Below are positions 24,245 to 41,557 of a stretch of 64,000 nucleotides of DNA, in pieces (position 1 is the first letter of the stretch; each line of letters opens with the position of its first letter). Location: assembly GCA_029448655.1 (NCBI GenBank), contig JACCLO010000002.1, positions 4,216,001-4,280,000 on the forward strand, given 5' to 3'. This DNA is from Wolfiporia cocos (Eukaryota > Basidiomycota > Agaricomycetes > Polyporales > Phaeolaceae). The notes beneath the pieces were generated by a model. It worked only from the letters and a program-made list of their open reading frames with translations. It did not search any database and was not told the DNA's origin. The position numbers and the translations under genes were made by a program.

Positions 24245-25921
24245 ATGGGTATATGCGTGTCCTCGAGTAGGAGCAGCAATGCGACGCTCTGTGGGGATGA
24301 GCTGGATGAGCTGGAAACCGAGCTCGATCAGCGTCCGCTCTCCTCTATTAATGTCCGACCACTGTCGGGCTCGAGCTCCACCACGAAGGAGATGCTCAAG
24401 CCTAAGCAGCACAAGGTACTTTGTTCTCGTTCTTTACGCGCCGTTGCACTGATGCACATCCCCCCAGATGCTCCTGCTGGGCACCGGCGACTCGGGCAAG
24501 ACAACGCTCCTAAAGCAGATGCGCCTCCTCTTCGGGGTGCCGTTCTCGGAGAGAGAGGTCGAGCTTACTCGCCAGATCATCTTTGACAACGTCGTGCACG
24601 GGCTGCGCCTGCTGCTGCGCGTCATGGAAGATATGGCGCTCAGTGTCGCGCCAGTGAACGCCGAATGCGTTGACATCCTCGCGGGGGTGCAGGATCTTAA
24701 GGACTATGAGCCCTTCCCGGCGTGGTGTTATGAGCCGCTGAAGAGGTTGTGGGAAGACCCTAGCGTACGGGAGGCGCGTAGACGCGGTGGCGAGGTTGCG
24801 GTGCCGGACTAGTGAGTGGGTCCACTCGCATGTAAAGTTGCCCATAGGGAACTGGGAGTAACTACCAATAGCCTTGGTTATTGGCTTTCAGACCTGGAGC
24901 GACTATTCGACCCGACGTACAACCCTACCTACGAGGACGTCCTCCACGCGTACACCTGTACGACGGGCAAGGCAGAGATAGGTTTCAAACTTGGGAAACG
25001 ACATGATGTGCTACTCGTTGACCTGGGTGGACAGAGAAGCGAGCGGAAGAAGTGGGTCCACTGTTTTGATGGCATGAGCAGCGTGATGTTTGTGGTCAAT
25101 CTAAGCAGCTATGATCAACCGCTCGTGGAGGCTACGTACGTGGTAAGTAGCTTTAGTAGGCGGATATATCGTCCTTTAGCGCTGAATGCTTCGGACAGAA
25201 TCAGATGGAGGATGCGTTGTTATTATGGAAGGCAATATATCAATCAAAATGGTTCAGTAATACAACGATCGTGCGTTCCATGGTTTGTATCAGCCGCCTG
25301 CTGTGTTGACGCATGCACGGACAAATAGTTTTTACTTTTCAACAAGGTGGACTTGTTTGAAGAAAAGATCCAATATTCACACATCAAGGATTACTTCTCA
25401 GTAAGTATCTTGTTTTCTTACCCAAGATGTGAGCAATTTGTCCTGATCTATATTGATACTGCGCACAGGACTATGACGGGAAAGTCGGTGATGCTGATGC
25501 AGGCAAACAATACTTCCTGAAGAAATTCATGGACGCGGTACACAAAGACGGCGAGAAAGGGCCAGTGGTCCGATATTTGTGCGTATAATTTAAGAAATGT
25601 TCAGTTGTTCTGCTAATGCGAAGTTTGACTCAATGTCCTTCTGCAAGTTTCGTGACTGCGACAGACACTACGATGCTGCGCCTGGTGCTGGGTACTGTCG
25701 AAGGTCTGGTATTCCACTATGAATGAGACTGTTGCCATTATTGCTGACTGCGAACCCCACAGAGTGAGTGTTGCCCTATTTGCTCGTCATGTCTCACGGC
25801 ATATCCTGATGCGTGACGTGATCTACCACCTTGACTGACACCTCCGCGGCGCCCTCCTTTCAGAGTCATCGCACCAACACCTTTGTCTGCTGTGTCTTTT
25901 TTTTGCACTAGAAGCTCCTGA
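24245..25921 (+). CDS. Divergent G protein alpha subunit with extended N- and C-termini (G-alpha C)
   Basis: Third paralogue. Exons: 24245-24415, 24468-24811, 24872-25142, 25199-25270, 25329-25400, 25469-25578, 25648-25703, the single base 25763, and 25864-25921. Total 1155 nt, 384 aa. MGICVSSS supports lipidation. The N-terminus is about 19 residues longer than in A and B, encoded in one exon rather than two. G1 is GTGDSGKTT. Switch I is YTCTTGK, again with Tyr for Arg. Switch II DLGGQRSERKKW keeps Gln. G4 is NKVD and G5 is VTATDT. The tail EVIAPTPLSAVSFF aligns with the A and B tails but runs on for CTRSS before the stop, past a T8 tract. The last exon is less certain than in A and B. Confidence 0.85.
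25763..25763 (+). other. Single-nucleotide exon of G-alpha C
   Basis: The base A lies between acceptor CCCCACAG and donor GTGAGTGTT, at the same codon position as in paralogues A and B. Its next intron ends at a textbook CTGAC...CCTTTCAG 3' site (25863). Confidence 0.6.
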
Positions 25922-27374
25922 ACACGCAACCAAGAAATCGAAGGACAGAATATTAGGACCTCAGTCTGTGGAAGTAGCAGAATGAACCAATATTAACTGA
26001 CCTGCAGGATTGGACATCCGCGGGGCGCGACACACGTACGTCGCCTAAATGCCACTGGACCATTTCCAACAGACGGTAGTCCGTCTCATGTCGTCGTCAT
26101 AACGCCCTTCGCATTGTATGCGGATATATCAAATTGAATCTTGTACTTTCCATTGCGCCCCGCCTTGCGGCTCGCTCTGTGACGCTTTGGTGTTTTGTAC
26201 GTTCACGTATACGCGCACATCTTCCCTAGACTCATCATATGCATATGTCGTCGTATCCCCCACGTACCCTGTGGAAATTCCGTGGCCGCAGGGCCGGATC
26301 TCCTTTGTAGGATAGTGAACGTAGGTGGGTTACAAACTGGCGGCGAGCCACTCTGCTCGTGCCCGGCTTAAGTACACTGCCGGCAGCCCTAGCGACCCGC
26401 TAGCTTGCCCATCACCGCGCCATCAGTCTGCCATTGCCGCGCCATCCTGCGCCCTGGCAACGCCGCAGACCCCAAATTGCAACATACCCCTCATGTATGA
26501 TGTTGTGTCATCTGTACGAATAGCGGCAAGTTAGATTGTCTGATCTCATCCCTGATGCTGTTTTTGATGTACTTCTTGAGAGCAGAATTCAGAGCGGTGC
26601 CCTGTGCAGAACCACAAGCTATATCTACACTCTATCTGAGCGGATCATGCAGCTGCAACACATCATACTTGACAGGTCCCGGCAAATTGTACTTCTGCAT
26701 CTTTGCTGCTGATGCTCATCGGGCCAATTGTCCAGCCACGGAATTCACTACAACACCAAGGTTACCCCGCGAACGATCGCAAGCCACGCTTGAAATAAGC
26801 ACGCAGGTTGTACCTTGACTAGCTGACCGCTCATATCCTGGCAACCCACACTGAGCATATAGATCAGCCAGGAACGTTTGCTTTATGTGTCTTGCTGAGA
26901 CCTATTGAACGCAATGTACGGCGTTTCATCCAGCCCTAGACCTGCAATCGATTCTACAGCTACGCCTTGACCAGCCTTCTCTAATGCCATCTGTCAGGCT
27001 CCTGCTGCTCGCTACAAATCACTGCTCCGGGATGCGCGTCCGAGGTGTACGCGCCAGCCAGTTCGAAGGTGACTTGGCAATACAGCGACATCGCCGACAC
27101 AGGACGTAACGTGGCTTCGGGCGAGAAGGTATGGCCACGTTACGACGAGCGCAACGTCGAGACAGTCTACGTGTCCCCATTCACCGCCTGCCTATTATCC
27201 CGGTGCGAAACTGATGGGAGATCTGGAGCAAGCGGCCGATAACGTGTGGCGCGTTCCTGGTACATCTTAAACGCACAATAGTCGAGGATATCCAAAACAT
27301 ACAAAATGATTATGCACAAAGTAACATACATACACGCGTCGCGGCTACCGCGAATTCATTCCATTCCTACAGTC
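25922..27374. other. Intergenic region between convergent G-alpha C and VPS35
   Basis: About 1.45 kb. A stop-free plus-strand stretch at 27045-27242 has coding-like GC content but no recognisable motif or splice partners. Otherwise nothing is supported beyond the 3' ends of two transcripts. Confidence 0.45.
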
Positions 27375-30300
27375 CTATCGCCCGATTCCCATCTTGAGCA
27401 TTGCACCGACAACGTCGACGTCATCCCACCGCGCAGCGGCTATAGGATTTTCCGCCGCCGCCGTCTTTCGCGACTGAATGTGGATGAGCGTATTGCGGAA
27501 GTGGCGCGTGATCATCTCCGGCGTTTGTACACCATCGAGCAGCCCTGGCGGGGCACGTTGCGAAGGATGCACGTCAGGGGAACTAATATTGTCGATGGAC
27601 GCAGTGATAAGGTCGACGAGACTGTTGACGAATTTAGGGGTGACCTGCGTGCGTACCCGTGGTCAGTAGGTAGCTAAGGTAACAACAAAAGCACATACCG
27701 CTGATGCGCCGCGATCGAGGTAGAAGAGATATTGGTCAAGCGTATCGCAGTAGAGCTGTACCGTGACGATCTCCTCGATTGCTGAGTTGGCAATGCGCAA
27801 CGCCTTTTGCAGACATTCAAGTACACGCTTGCTATCCCGATGAGGGTACTGTGCGAGACAGCCAAGCTAAGATGACAGCCAAGCTACGAGGAAATCGTAA
27901 CGTACCGCCTTCGTCGAGTTTTCCGAGCCAACCTTCTCATCAAACTCTGTTTTCTCGTTGAGCTCCTCCTTCTCTGGATCTTTTTCAGGCGCAGGCAGAT
28001 CCTCTTCGCGCATCACCTCCTGCCACCACATATGGCTTGCGAGGTTGACCGCGGTCGCCTGGTGGGGCTTCTTCAACAGTCGTGCACCATGCAGTGCCGC
28101 CTTGGTGACGAGCGTATCGTAGCTGTCGACGCTGAAGACACGCGCACCTTGCAGCGTGCCGATGATGAGGGTGATTGCCTGCAGCTGTGCGCGGCTATCC
28201 GATATGCTGTCCTCGTACGTGGACAATGCGCCCACGTACAGGTCATACGCGAGGTCCTCAAACCCGCACTCGTCCGCAACCTGTGCGGCGAGCAGAAAGA
28301 GCCGGAGCGCAATGGACGGCGCTTCGACTTGCGAGCCGAGAATGGAAATGAGCTGCCGAATGAATTTGAGGATAGTGGAAACCTTGGTCTGCCAGTCGTC
28401 CTCCTTTTCACAGATGTTGAGTTTCTCAAATAGTCTGGAGCAAGGAGGCCTACCAGATGTTCCCGGGTCTTGTATCTCCGACATAATTTGATCGTCGATG
28501 TGATGAGAGCAGGATACGTGTACCGCATCCGTTCATTACCAGTCTCAAAATGCCGTCGAGCACTTTGTAGTAACTGGAGGAACGGTCCCAAATGAGCTTG
28601 ACGCCAGCAGCAACAAAGATTACCCTCACCTCAAATTGCACGTCAAGTGACTCCGCCCTGAACAAATGTACCATCCGAGCTATCCAGCCTTGTTCCTCCG
28701 CCATCTCCTCATGAATTACAAATGGACCTCTCCGCGGGTCTTTTGATGATTGAGGGCCTAGCCCATTTGCATCCGTCTGATCTCGAATGAGTACGTGACA
28801 TAGCTCCAAGATACCGTTCACGTCTTCCGGAGTCTCAATGATCGTCTCGTTCTTCAAGACAGATGATATTAGAGCGTGAGCCAATGATCGTCGCGTCGCG
28901 AAAGGTTGCTGATTGAGGAGTGGGGAGTACTGTTGAAGGGCTAGTAGCGTCAGAACAGACTGGTATGAGTTGATCGGTGCAACAAGCAGCGATGCGAGGT
29001 TCGCTGTAGTGTGCGGCGAGTGTAGGTCCGGGCTACCTATGCTATTAGCGTACGGCGCACAGATCTTTGTAGGAGATATTTACCTATCCGTGAACTCCTT
29101 GATCTTCTCCGCCGCGAATCCAAGCACTTGATCGACGTACTCCAGTCGATCGGGATAGCAGCTCAGGGACAGGTTGGTCAATGAGACAAGTAACGCGGTG
29201 ATATCTTGTAACGACAGATCCGGTCGAGCCTAACGGCATGGCAACAGAGTTTGGCAACTTTCGTGAGGCTTCAGTTCACTCAATCGCGTGAAACGTACCT
29301 TGATAAGTTCAACAACCTGCTGCCAGAATACCTCAAACAGTTTCACGTCCTCGGGCACGCCTCTGAACTTGCGCATAGGCGGCTGCTCCGGCTTCTCAAC
29401 CTCCTTCTCCTTGCCCTTGGCGTTCGCGCTCCTTTCCGTCTCACCAATGGTCTCCTCCGTCCCATGTACCGTAGTCGATGCCGCTTCCTCGTCCGACTCC
29501 TTATTTCCAGACTCTGCGATGGGGCTCTCTGGCGCCGACCACTCGTTGCTTGTCACGACCGACTCCACCGTTGCGTCGCCGTTTGCGTAACCCGCACCCT
29601 GACGGAGTTTGGCTTTCTGAATGCGCACCTTCTCCGCCAGCCGACGCGCAGCGGCCTCCTCCTGACGTTTCGTCTCCTCGGGATCCTCATTTTCAGCCTC
29701 GCGCGCCGCGTAAGCAGCAAGGCGGTCTATGAGCGCGATGACAATCTGCTTAATATTCACTTTAGGGTGCAGCTGGGCCGTCGCGGAGAGAAATGGCCCG
29801 AGCATGTGTAGGTGGAATTCATCTGTGAAGACCTAATGCGAATTTGCTCATTCGCTCGCAACCTCCTTAGCAGCTGCATATTCGTGCGCACCTGAATGAC
29901 GACCTCCATTAGGTATTCTTGTGCAATGACATCTTTACATGATACGACTTGCTGCAGGATACTCGGGAGAATAAGTTGCTGGTACATTGCGAGGTCAACG
30001 CCGTCCAATTGGCTGAGGCGCACAAGATTTGTGCCGACGAGAATGCGCAGTTCCTTGCGCTCCACCTCGCGCTTCTCGCGGTCGCGAGAATGTCCCTGAT
30101 GTTGCAAACGCACCCAGAGCTTGTTCATCTCAATGAAATTGGTCAGTACGAATGAAATCGAGTCTTGTAAGTTTCCGGCCGGGCTGGGATAGACGTTTCT
30201 GTTAGTGTTAGAGGCGGGTTTTGGATGCATGGCGCACCCTGCATCATTGCCTACTGGGAGGTGGTCTCGTGTTTGTCCGCTCAAGTAATGCCGTAGAAAC

Positions 30301-30868
30301 AGCCCACGAATAGGATGCAGGACACCGCGAGACATCTCCATCATGTCTTTCATAATCTCCTTCACCGGCGCCTGAGGTATCGACATGTAGACAGAGCCGA
30401 CAGTTATCATGAGGTATAGCCGGGGAACAATGTTGCCAGCATATTGCACGAGTTCGTAGAGATCCGCAAGATGGTGTTTGCCCTGCGTGTGGGCGTCATA
30501 AAGATAATTGGATAAGTGACGGAGCGCATCGAAAACGGCCATATCTAATACATTTCAGCATTGTCAGATAGTAATTAGTAAGTCTACTACGCACAAAGCT
30601 CGTAGTATTGCTTGGGGGAAAGGGAAGATGTGCGGAGTTCTGCTAACATAAGACTGGCACTCTTGAGCGCGTCCATGAGCTGGTCCAACTCCTACGGTAG
30701 CCAAAGTAACATACTGAGCATCAAAGAGTACTGAATCCTAGTGGCCTGGTTTGTAACACTCACCAGATGTCTCTTCATCTGTTGAACTTGAATCTTGACC
30801 GTGCTCAGCGCCTCGCTGAGCAGCTTTCCCTCCTCCGCCGCCATCGTGGTAGAGGTCGCAGTCGCCAT
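27375..30868 (-). CDS. vps35: Retromer subunit Vps35
   Basis: Central alpha-solenoid of the retromer cargo-recognition trimer (Vps26-Vps29-Vps35), which returns receptors from endosomes to the Golgi. Eleven exons (30868-30764, 30691-30595, 30544-30238, 30183-29892, 29832-29299, 29229-29084, 29032-28630, 28573-28454, 28403-27906, 27848-27699, 27644-27375) total 2922 nt, 973 aa, a normal fungal length. The N-terminus includes [30 protein letters not shown]. The conserved motif [14 protein letters not shown] and the Vps26-binding neighbourhood [20 protein letters not shown] follow. The C-terminal HEAT repeats bind Vps29 and end with [15 protein letters not shown] charged Glu/Lys-rich insert of about 120 residues in exon 5 is typical of fungal Vps35. 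Same strand as the VPS27 gene upstream. Confidence 0.95.
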
Positions 30869-31220
30869 CAAAGACCTACAAAGAACGAAGTCCCGTTAGG
30901 CAAACAAGAGTTCTGCGGTGGGCAGAGGGATAACGGTGGAAATGGTGACCGTGTCTGCAGCGATGTACATACGCACTTGGTTACTCGTTTCGGTAAACTC
31001 GTTCGCGCCTGTTTCGGAGCGCTCGTGCCCAATATATACAATCTTGATGGTATGGGTCGCTTTTGACAAATAGAAGGCTATCTCTTATTTTCTCAATGAG
31101 TCGTGCGAGGTTCTATTGCACAGAGCCGTGTCGCTGCAATTTAGATACTGGTCGTATGTAAATACGCAATAGTCCTCCAATGACACACATTGACAATACA
31201 TTACGTCGAATTGGTATAGA
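30869..31220. other. Intergenic VPS27-VPS35 spacer
   Basis: About 350 bp between the VPS27 stop and the VPS35 start, both minus strand. Holds the VPS27 3' UTR and the VPS35 promoter. No motif recognised. Confidence 0.5.
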
Positions 31221-33592
31221 TCATAGGTCAATCAGGAGCGCCTCCTTTCGTTCTGCCTCAACGCTCCCGGTCATCGACACCCCATATGGCAGATACCCCT
31301 GTGGAGTCGCCGTCGGTGCCGCTGGGAAGTTTGGCAACTGCGGTGGTGACGCAAGCTGCTGTAGTTGCTGCAGCTGTTGTGGCGCATGAGACATCGTGCT
31401 GTGGCGGGCAAGATAGGCGTTCGCGGGGGCAGGTGAGGACGCGCTATAAGAGACAGAGGTGTTGGACCGGTATAACGAGTGATGAGGGGCAGGCTGTGAG
31501 GCATGCGTCTGGGCAATCGGTTGTGGCTGCGGCTGCGAGACAGGTGACTGGGCCTGCATTGGCGGCGGGTATGGAATCCCTCGCTGCGGAGTAGGTGTAG
31601 TTGCGTCGTATTGCGGTATTGATACTGGGATAGGAGATTGAGAAAGCTGTTGCGACGTGCTATGGACATATTGCGGCTGATAAACCTGTCGAGGATATGA
31701 TTCGGTAACTGGCGACGCAGCATAAGCGCCACTGGGGGCAGGTGTCTGTTGCAGAATGTATGATGGTTCGCCAGACGATGACGATGTCTGAGCCTGCGGT
31801 GATAAAATTGGCTGTGTTTGTGGCTCAGAACCCCAGTGAGCGTATGGTCCGTCGACAGAGCGATATTGGGGGGCATAGCGAGGGCTGGCCGGTTGGTAAC
31901 TGGTGGAGGAAGCTGAGGGTGCCGCTCTCCACGCCGGTCTGGATACCTGTTCTGTCAGGAGGTTGTCGTACAACTTGACTGCTTGAGACAACTTCTCATG
32001 CATGTCTTGGAGGATCTCTGCTCGAAACGCAAATGAGGCCCATTCCGGTCAAATACTCACGTCAGGTATACGTACGCTCTTTACGGGTCGTGTCACTCAA
32101 GCTCATCGCCAGTTTTGGTCTCAGTGCATTCGCCTTATCGTACAACTCCGTTACCGCCGGGTATCGCGACAAGTCAGTGATGCCCTGGTTTTGCACTTGC
32201 TCTATTGTCTGATTGAATGTCAAAATCGCGTCCGTCTCCAGCAGTTCTAGGTCGTAGTTAGGAACAGCAGGTGCGCGCGGTCTCGGAGTAGCAGCAGATG
32301 GAGGGTACGATTGAGGGAAACCGTAACCCGACCCATATGACACAGGCTGTTCGGTGGAAGGCGTGTCGATACCTATCGGTGCACTGGGCTTCGGAGCATT
32401 GGCTTCACGCAGGCTCGCCTCAATAGCAGCGCGAAGATCCGGGTCATCTTCCTCCTCATCCTGACGAGACGATTGATTCTGATGGGGCTTGCGGTCGATA
32501 AGCGGCGGCTCAGACGTCTGCCACGGAGAAGGAGATGGAACATAGCCAGGCCGCCGACCACTCGCAGCTCCTACTTCTTCCAGCGAAAGTTGAATAGCGC
32601 GCTGCAGCTCGGCATCGGCAAGGTCGCGCGCAGAACGGTGACGAGAGGTAGACATGCTTTGCGACGGGCGATGAACCCTTGAGACAACATGAATCATGAA
32701 GCACGCTCACGAGGCGAAAGACATACTTAGAAGACTTCTTGGTTAGCTTTGTGTGGCAACTATCGCAAACTCTGACTTCCTGAGTAATCCCGAAGTGTGG
32801 TAGGGGCAGTGTCTTAGATGAGCACTGCTGATCGAAGACCTGACCGCAGTTCCGGCAATGGTGCTTGCGATTTGTGAAGGTGAACGGGGTTCTACAACGC
32901 AAACATACATCCGAGTCAATCCACTCGGGTGCCGTCTGCGTATCGACCATAGCCGAGCTTGTCGCGGCCGGATCGCGTGGAGGGAAGTTGAAGCCTAATT
33001 TCATTCAGCGCCGCGCAGCAAAGCATATGTACACAGTCTCACCTTCACGCTGCAGTGTCCTGTAGATCTCCCCTACGTAACCGAGTGCTGGTTTCCCCTC
33101 GAAAGCGAGTGCCCAGTTCTGAACAAGCCGTAAGATCTTATCCTTGACGTCATAATTCAATGTCGGTTGCTTCAGAATCGAGACTATATTGTCCATGAAT
33201 TCTCTGGATGCAATTTCAGCCAGAAAGGGATCTCCTCCATTCTTGATGCATGTATCTATAAGCTAAGATGGAGACTCAGAAGTTGTCCCGGGGCGCAATG
33301 GACTTGCACGTACCCCAAGCGCTAGAAGCTGTACGTTTGGATTCTTGTGGTTCACCCGCCTCTTCATTGCTCTCATAGCGTCCTTGGGTACCACCGACTT
33401 GGACCGAATCTGGTCGCTTATCTCGAGGTTGAGCGCAATGTCTTCCGAGCCAGATGGCAGGAGTTCCGAGGTCGCCTTGTCTGTCGTGTTCGTTTTGAGC
33501 GATTCATCAGGCATGCATCCAGTGAATGTCTTACCAACTGCATCATCGACCTGTGATGAACCCCAGATGAGGGAGCTCAGATACGAAGTCAT
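31221..33592 (-). CDS. vps27: ESCRT-0 subunit Vps27 (VHS-FYVE-UIM-GAT)
   Basis: Binds ubiquitinated cargo and PI3P on endosomes and starts ESCRT-dependent sorting into multivesicular bodies. Six exons (33592-33535, 33480-33314, 33262-33043, 32994-32727, 32677-32076, 32017-31221) total 2112 nt, 703 aa. The VHS domain comes first ([27 protein letters not shown]). Next is a FYVE zinc finger with WxxD (WIDSDVC), [14 protein letters not shown] and CDSCH. Two UIMs follow, [13 protein letters not shown] and [19 protein letters not shown]-like Hse1-binding helix contains [13 protein letters not shown] Pro/Gln/Ser-rich tail ends in LLIDL, which fits the clathrin-box pattern at the extreme C-terminus as in yeast Vps27. 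Confidence 0.93.
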
Positions 33593-34141
33593 GTTCAAGG
33601 AGGTGAGCGGAGTGCTGAGAGAGAGTACGCAATGAGCGCCCGCAGTCACGGTCAGCGCGTGTCGTGTCACTGTAACCCCTGTGACGATTCCGTGATTAGC
33701 GTGACAGACGCGCCCAGGCTTTTGAGCTCCGCGCCTTGTTGTGGCGCATGCGTGACAAAGGGCGGGTCCTGCCAGTTTGTGACCCATCGTGGGTTGTTCA
33801 GCAACTACCACCACTGTGTCGTCGACCCTCTTGTTTCCTCTCGTAAACGCTCCTGGACGCTCGATTTGAGCTTCTAGAGCTGCCTGGTGTGACTCTTTTA
33901 GAGCTTCAGACGACATTGGCCTTGTCTAGTTGGGTTTACTCGGCTTGCGTGGCTATCACGAAAATCCTTGCAGGGTCTCCTGAACGGCTCGGCCGGCCCT
34001 GGAAACCGCAAAATCACAGTTTGCGTCTCAATAGACGGTGTAATAGCGTACCAAAGGCTCTTTAGTCGAATCTTCACGGACTTTTTAACGCCCAGGCTAT
34101 TTCGTCTCCCTCTCCTGTTTTCTCTCTAACAGCATACAATC
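33593..34141. other. Divergent promoter region of VPS27 and RPB1
   Basis: About 550 bp between start codons of divergently transcribed genes, so it contains both promoters. No confident TATA or transcription-factor sites identified. A pyrimidine-rich tract (CTCCCTCTCCTGTTTTCTCTC, about 34105) lies shortly before the RPB1 start. Confidence 0.5.
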
Positions 34142-40790
<6,649 letters not shown>

Positions 40791-41557
40791 TGTGAGATTT
40801 CGCTGCTTCCTCTTCCCATACTCACCTTCGAGCTTGAACGTTATTCGCCGGGTTGCTTAGCTTGAATTCAGTGCCTACCGCCATCCTTATCTATTCACAT
40901 CCACGCAAGTCTGTACATTAACTCATCGTATTTTGTTTTGTCGCGCTTGTTGTCCTGTAGATCATTGGCTCAATGATGACAGCGATGCTCGTTCCGGGTG
41001 CACCAGCTGCAGAATGGTTGGAACACATTCACGCCGAGTCACCCTTCGCGTACGCAGAACTCTATCTTGTTTCGCATATGAACAAGTATAGCTGAGCTAC
41101 GTGATAGTTGGTGAGATAGTAGGAAAGCTAGCCGTCAGACAAATTACTATGAGAAAGCACGTGTACTACCGCGGTTAGCTATGAGGGGCACACAGCCATG
41201 AAGGTCCATGCAAAGGAATGAACTGGCAAATAAGTACGGCACAGCGTACATGTACGTAGGGATCGGAACGACGATGCGTCATAGTATTACACATGAGGGA
41301 TTGATGGGGTATACTATAACTTGAGATGAGATCGAGAACCGCGAATATCTGATCCAAAAAGTGCGTGAACAGCTGTCATGGGCAAATAGAGTGGTGCAAG
41401 CGACAAGGAGCGGGAGGGAAAGGAGGAGGGGTAGTGAAGGACATGACGGGGAGGAAATTGCAGCGCACATTGAGTAACGTAGTACTGGGATTTGCGTTTT
41501 CGTAAGAGTTAACGAAGGTCGTCTACCGCGTCAAAGAGTGCCGCAAGGGCAGGCAGC
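40791..41557. other. Intergenic region between convergent RPB1 and Bni4/Afr1-like gene
   Basis: About 770 bp holding the 3' ends of two convergent transcripts. No coding or RNA gene signal. Confidence 0.5.

Noticed and set aside
25764..25843. Alternative G-alpha C tail using a later AG at 25764, reading ...RHILMRDVIYHLD
   Set aside because: It would need 12 extra residues before the tail and does not fit the arrangement proven by paralogues A and B; a similar frame in A runs on without a stop.
27375..27644. A frameshift in the last exon of VPS35
   Set aside because: On re-reading the bases, the exon is exactly 270 nt and in frame through [13 protein letters not shown].
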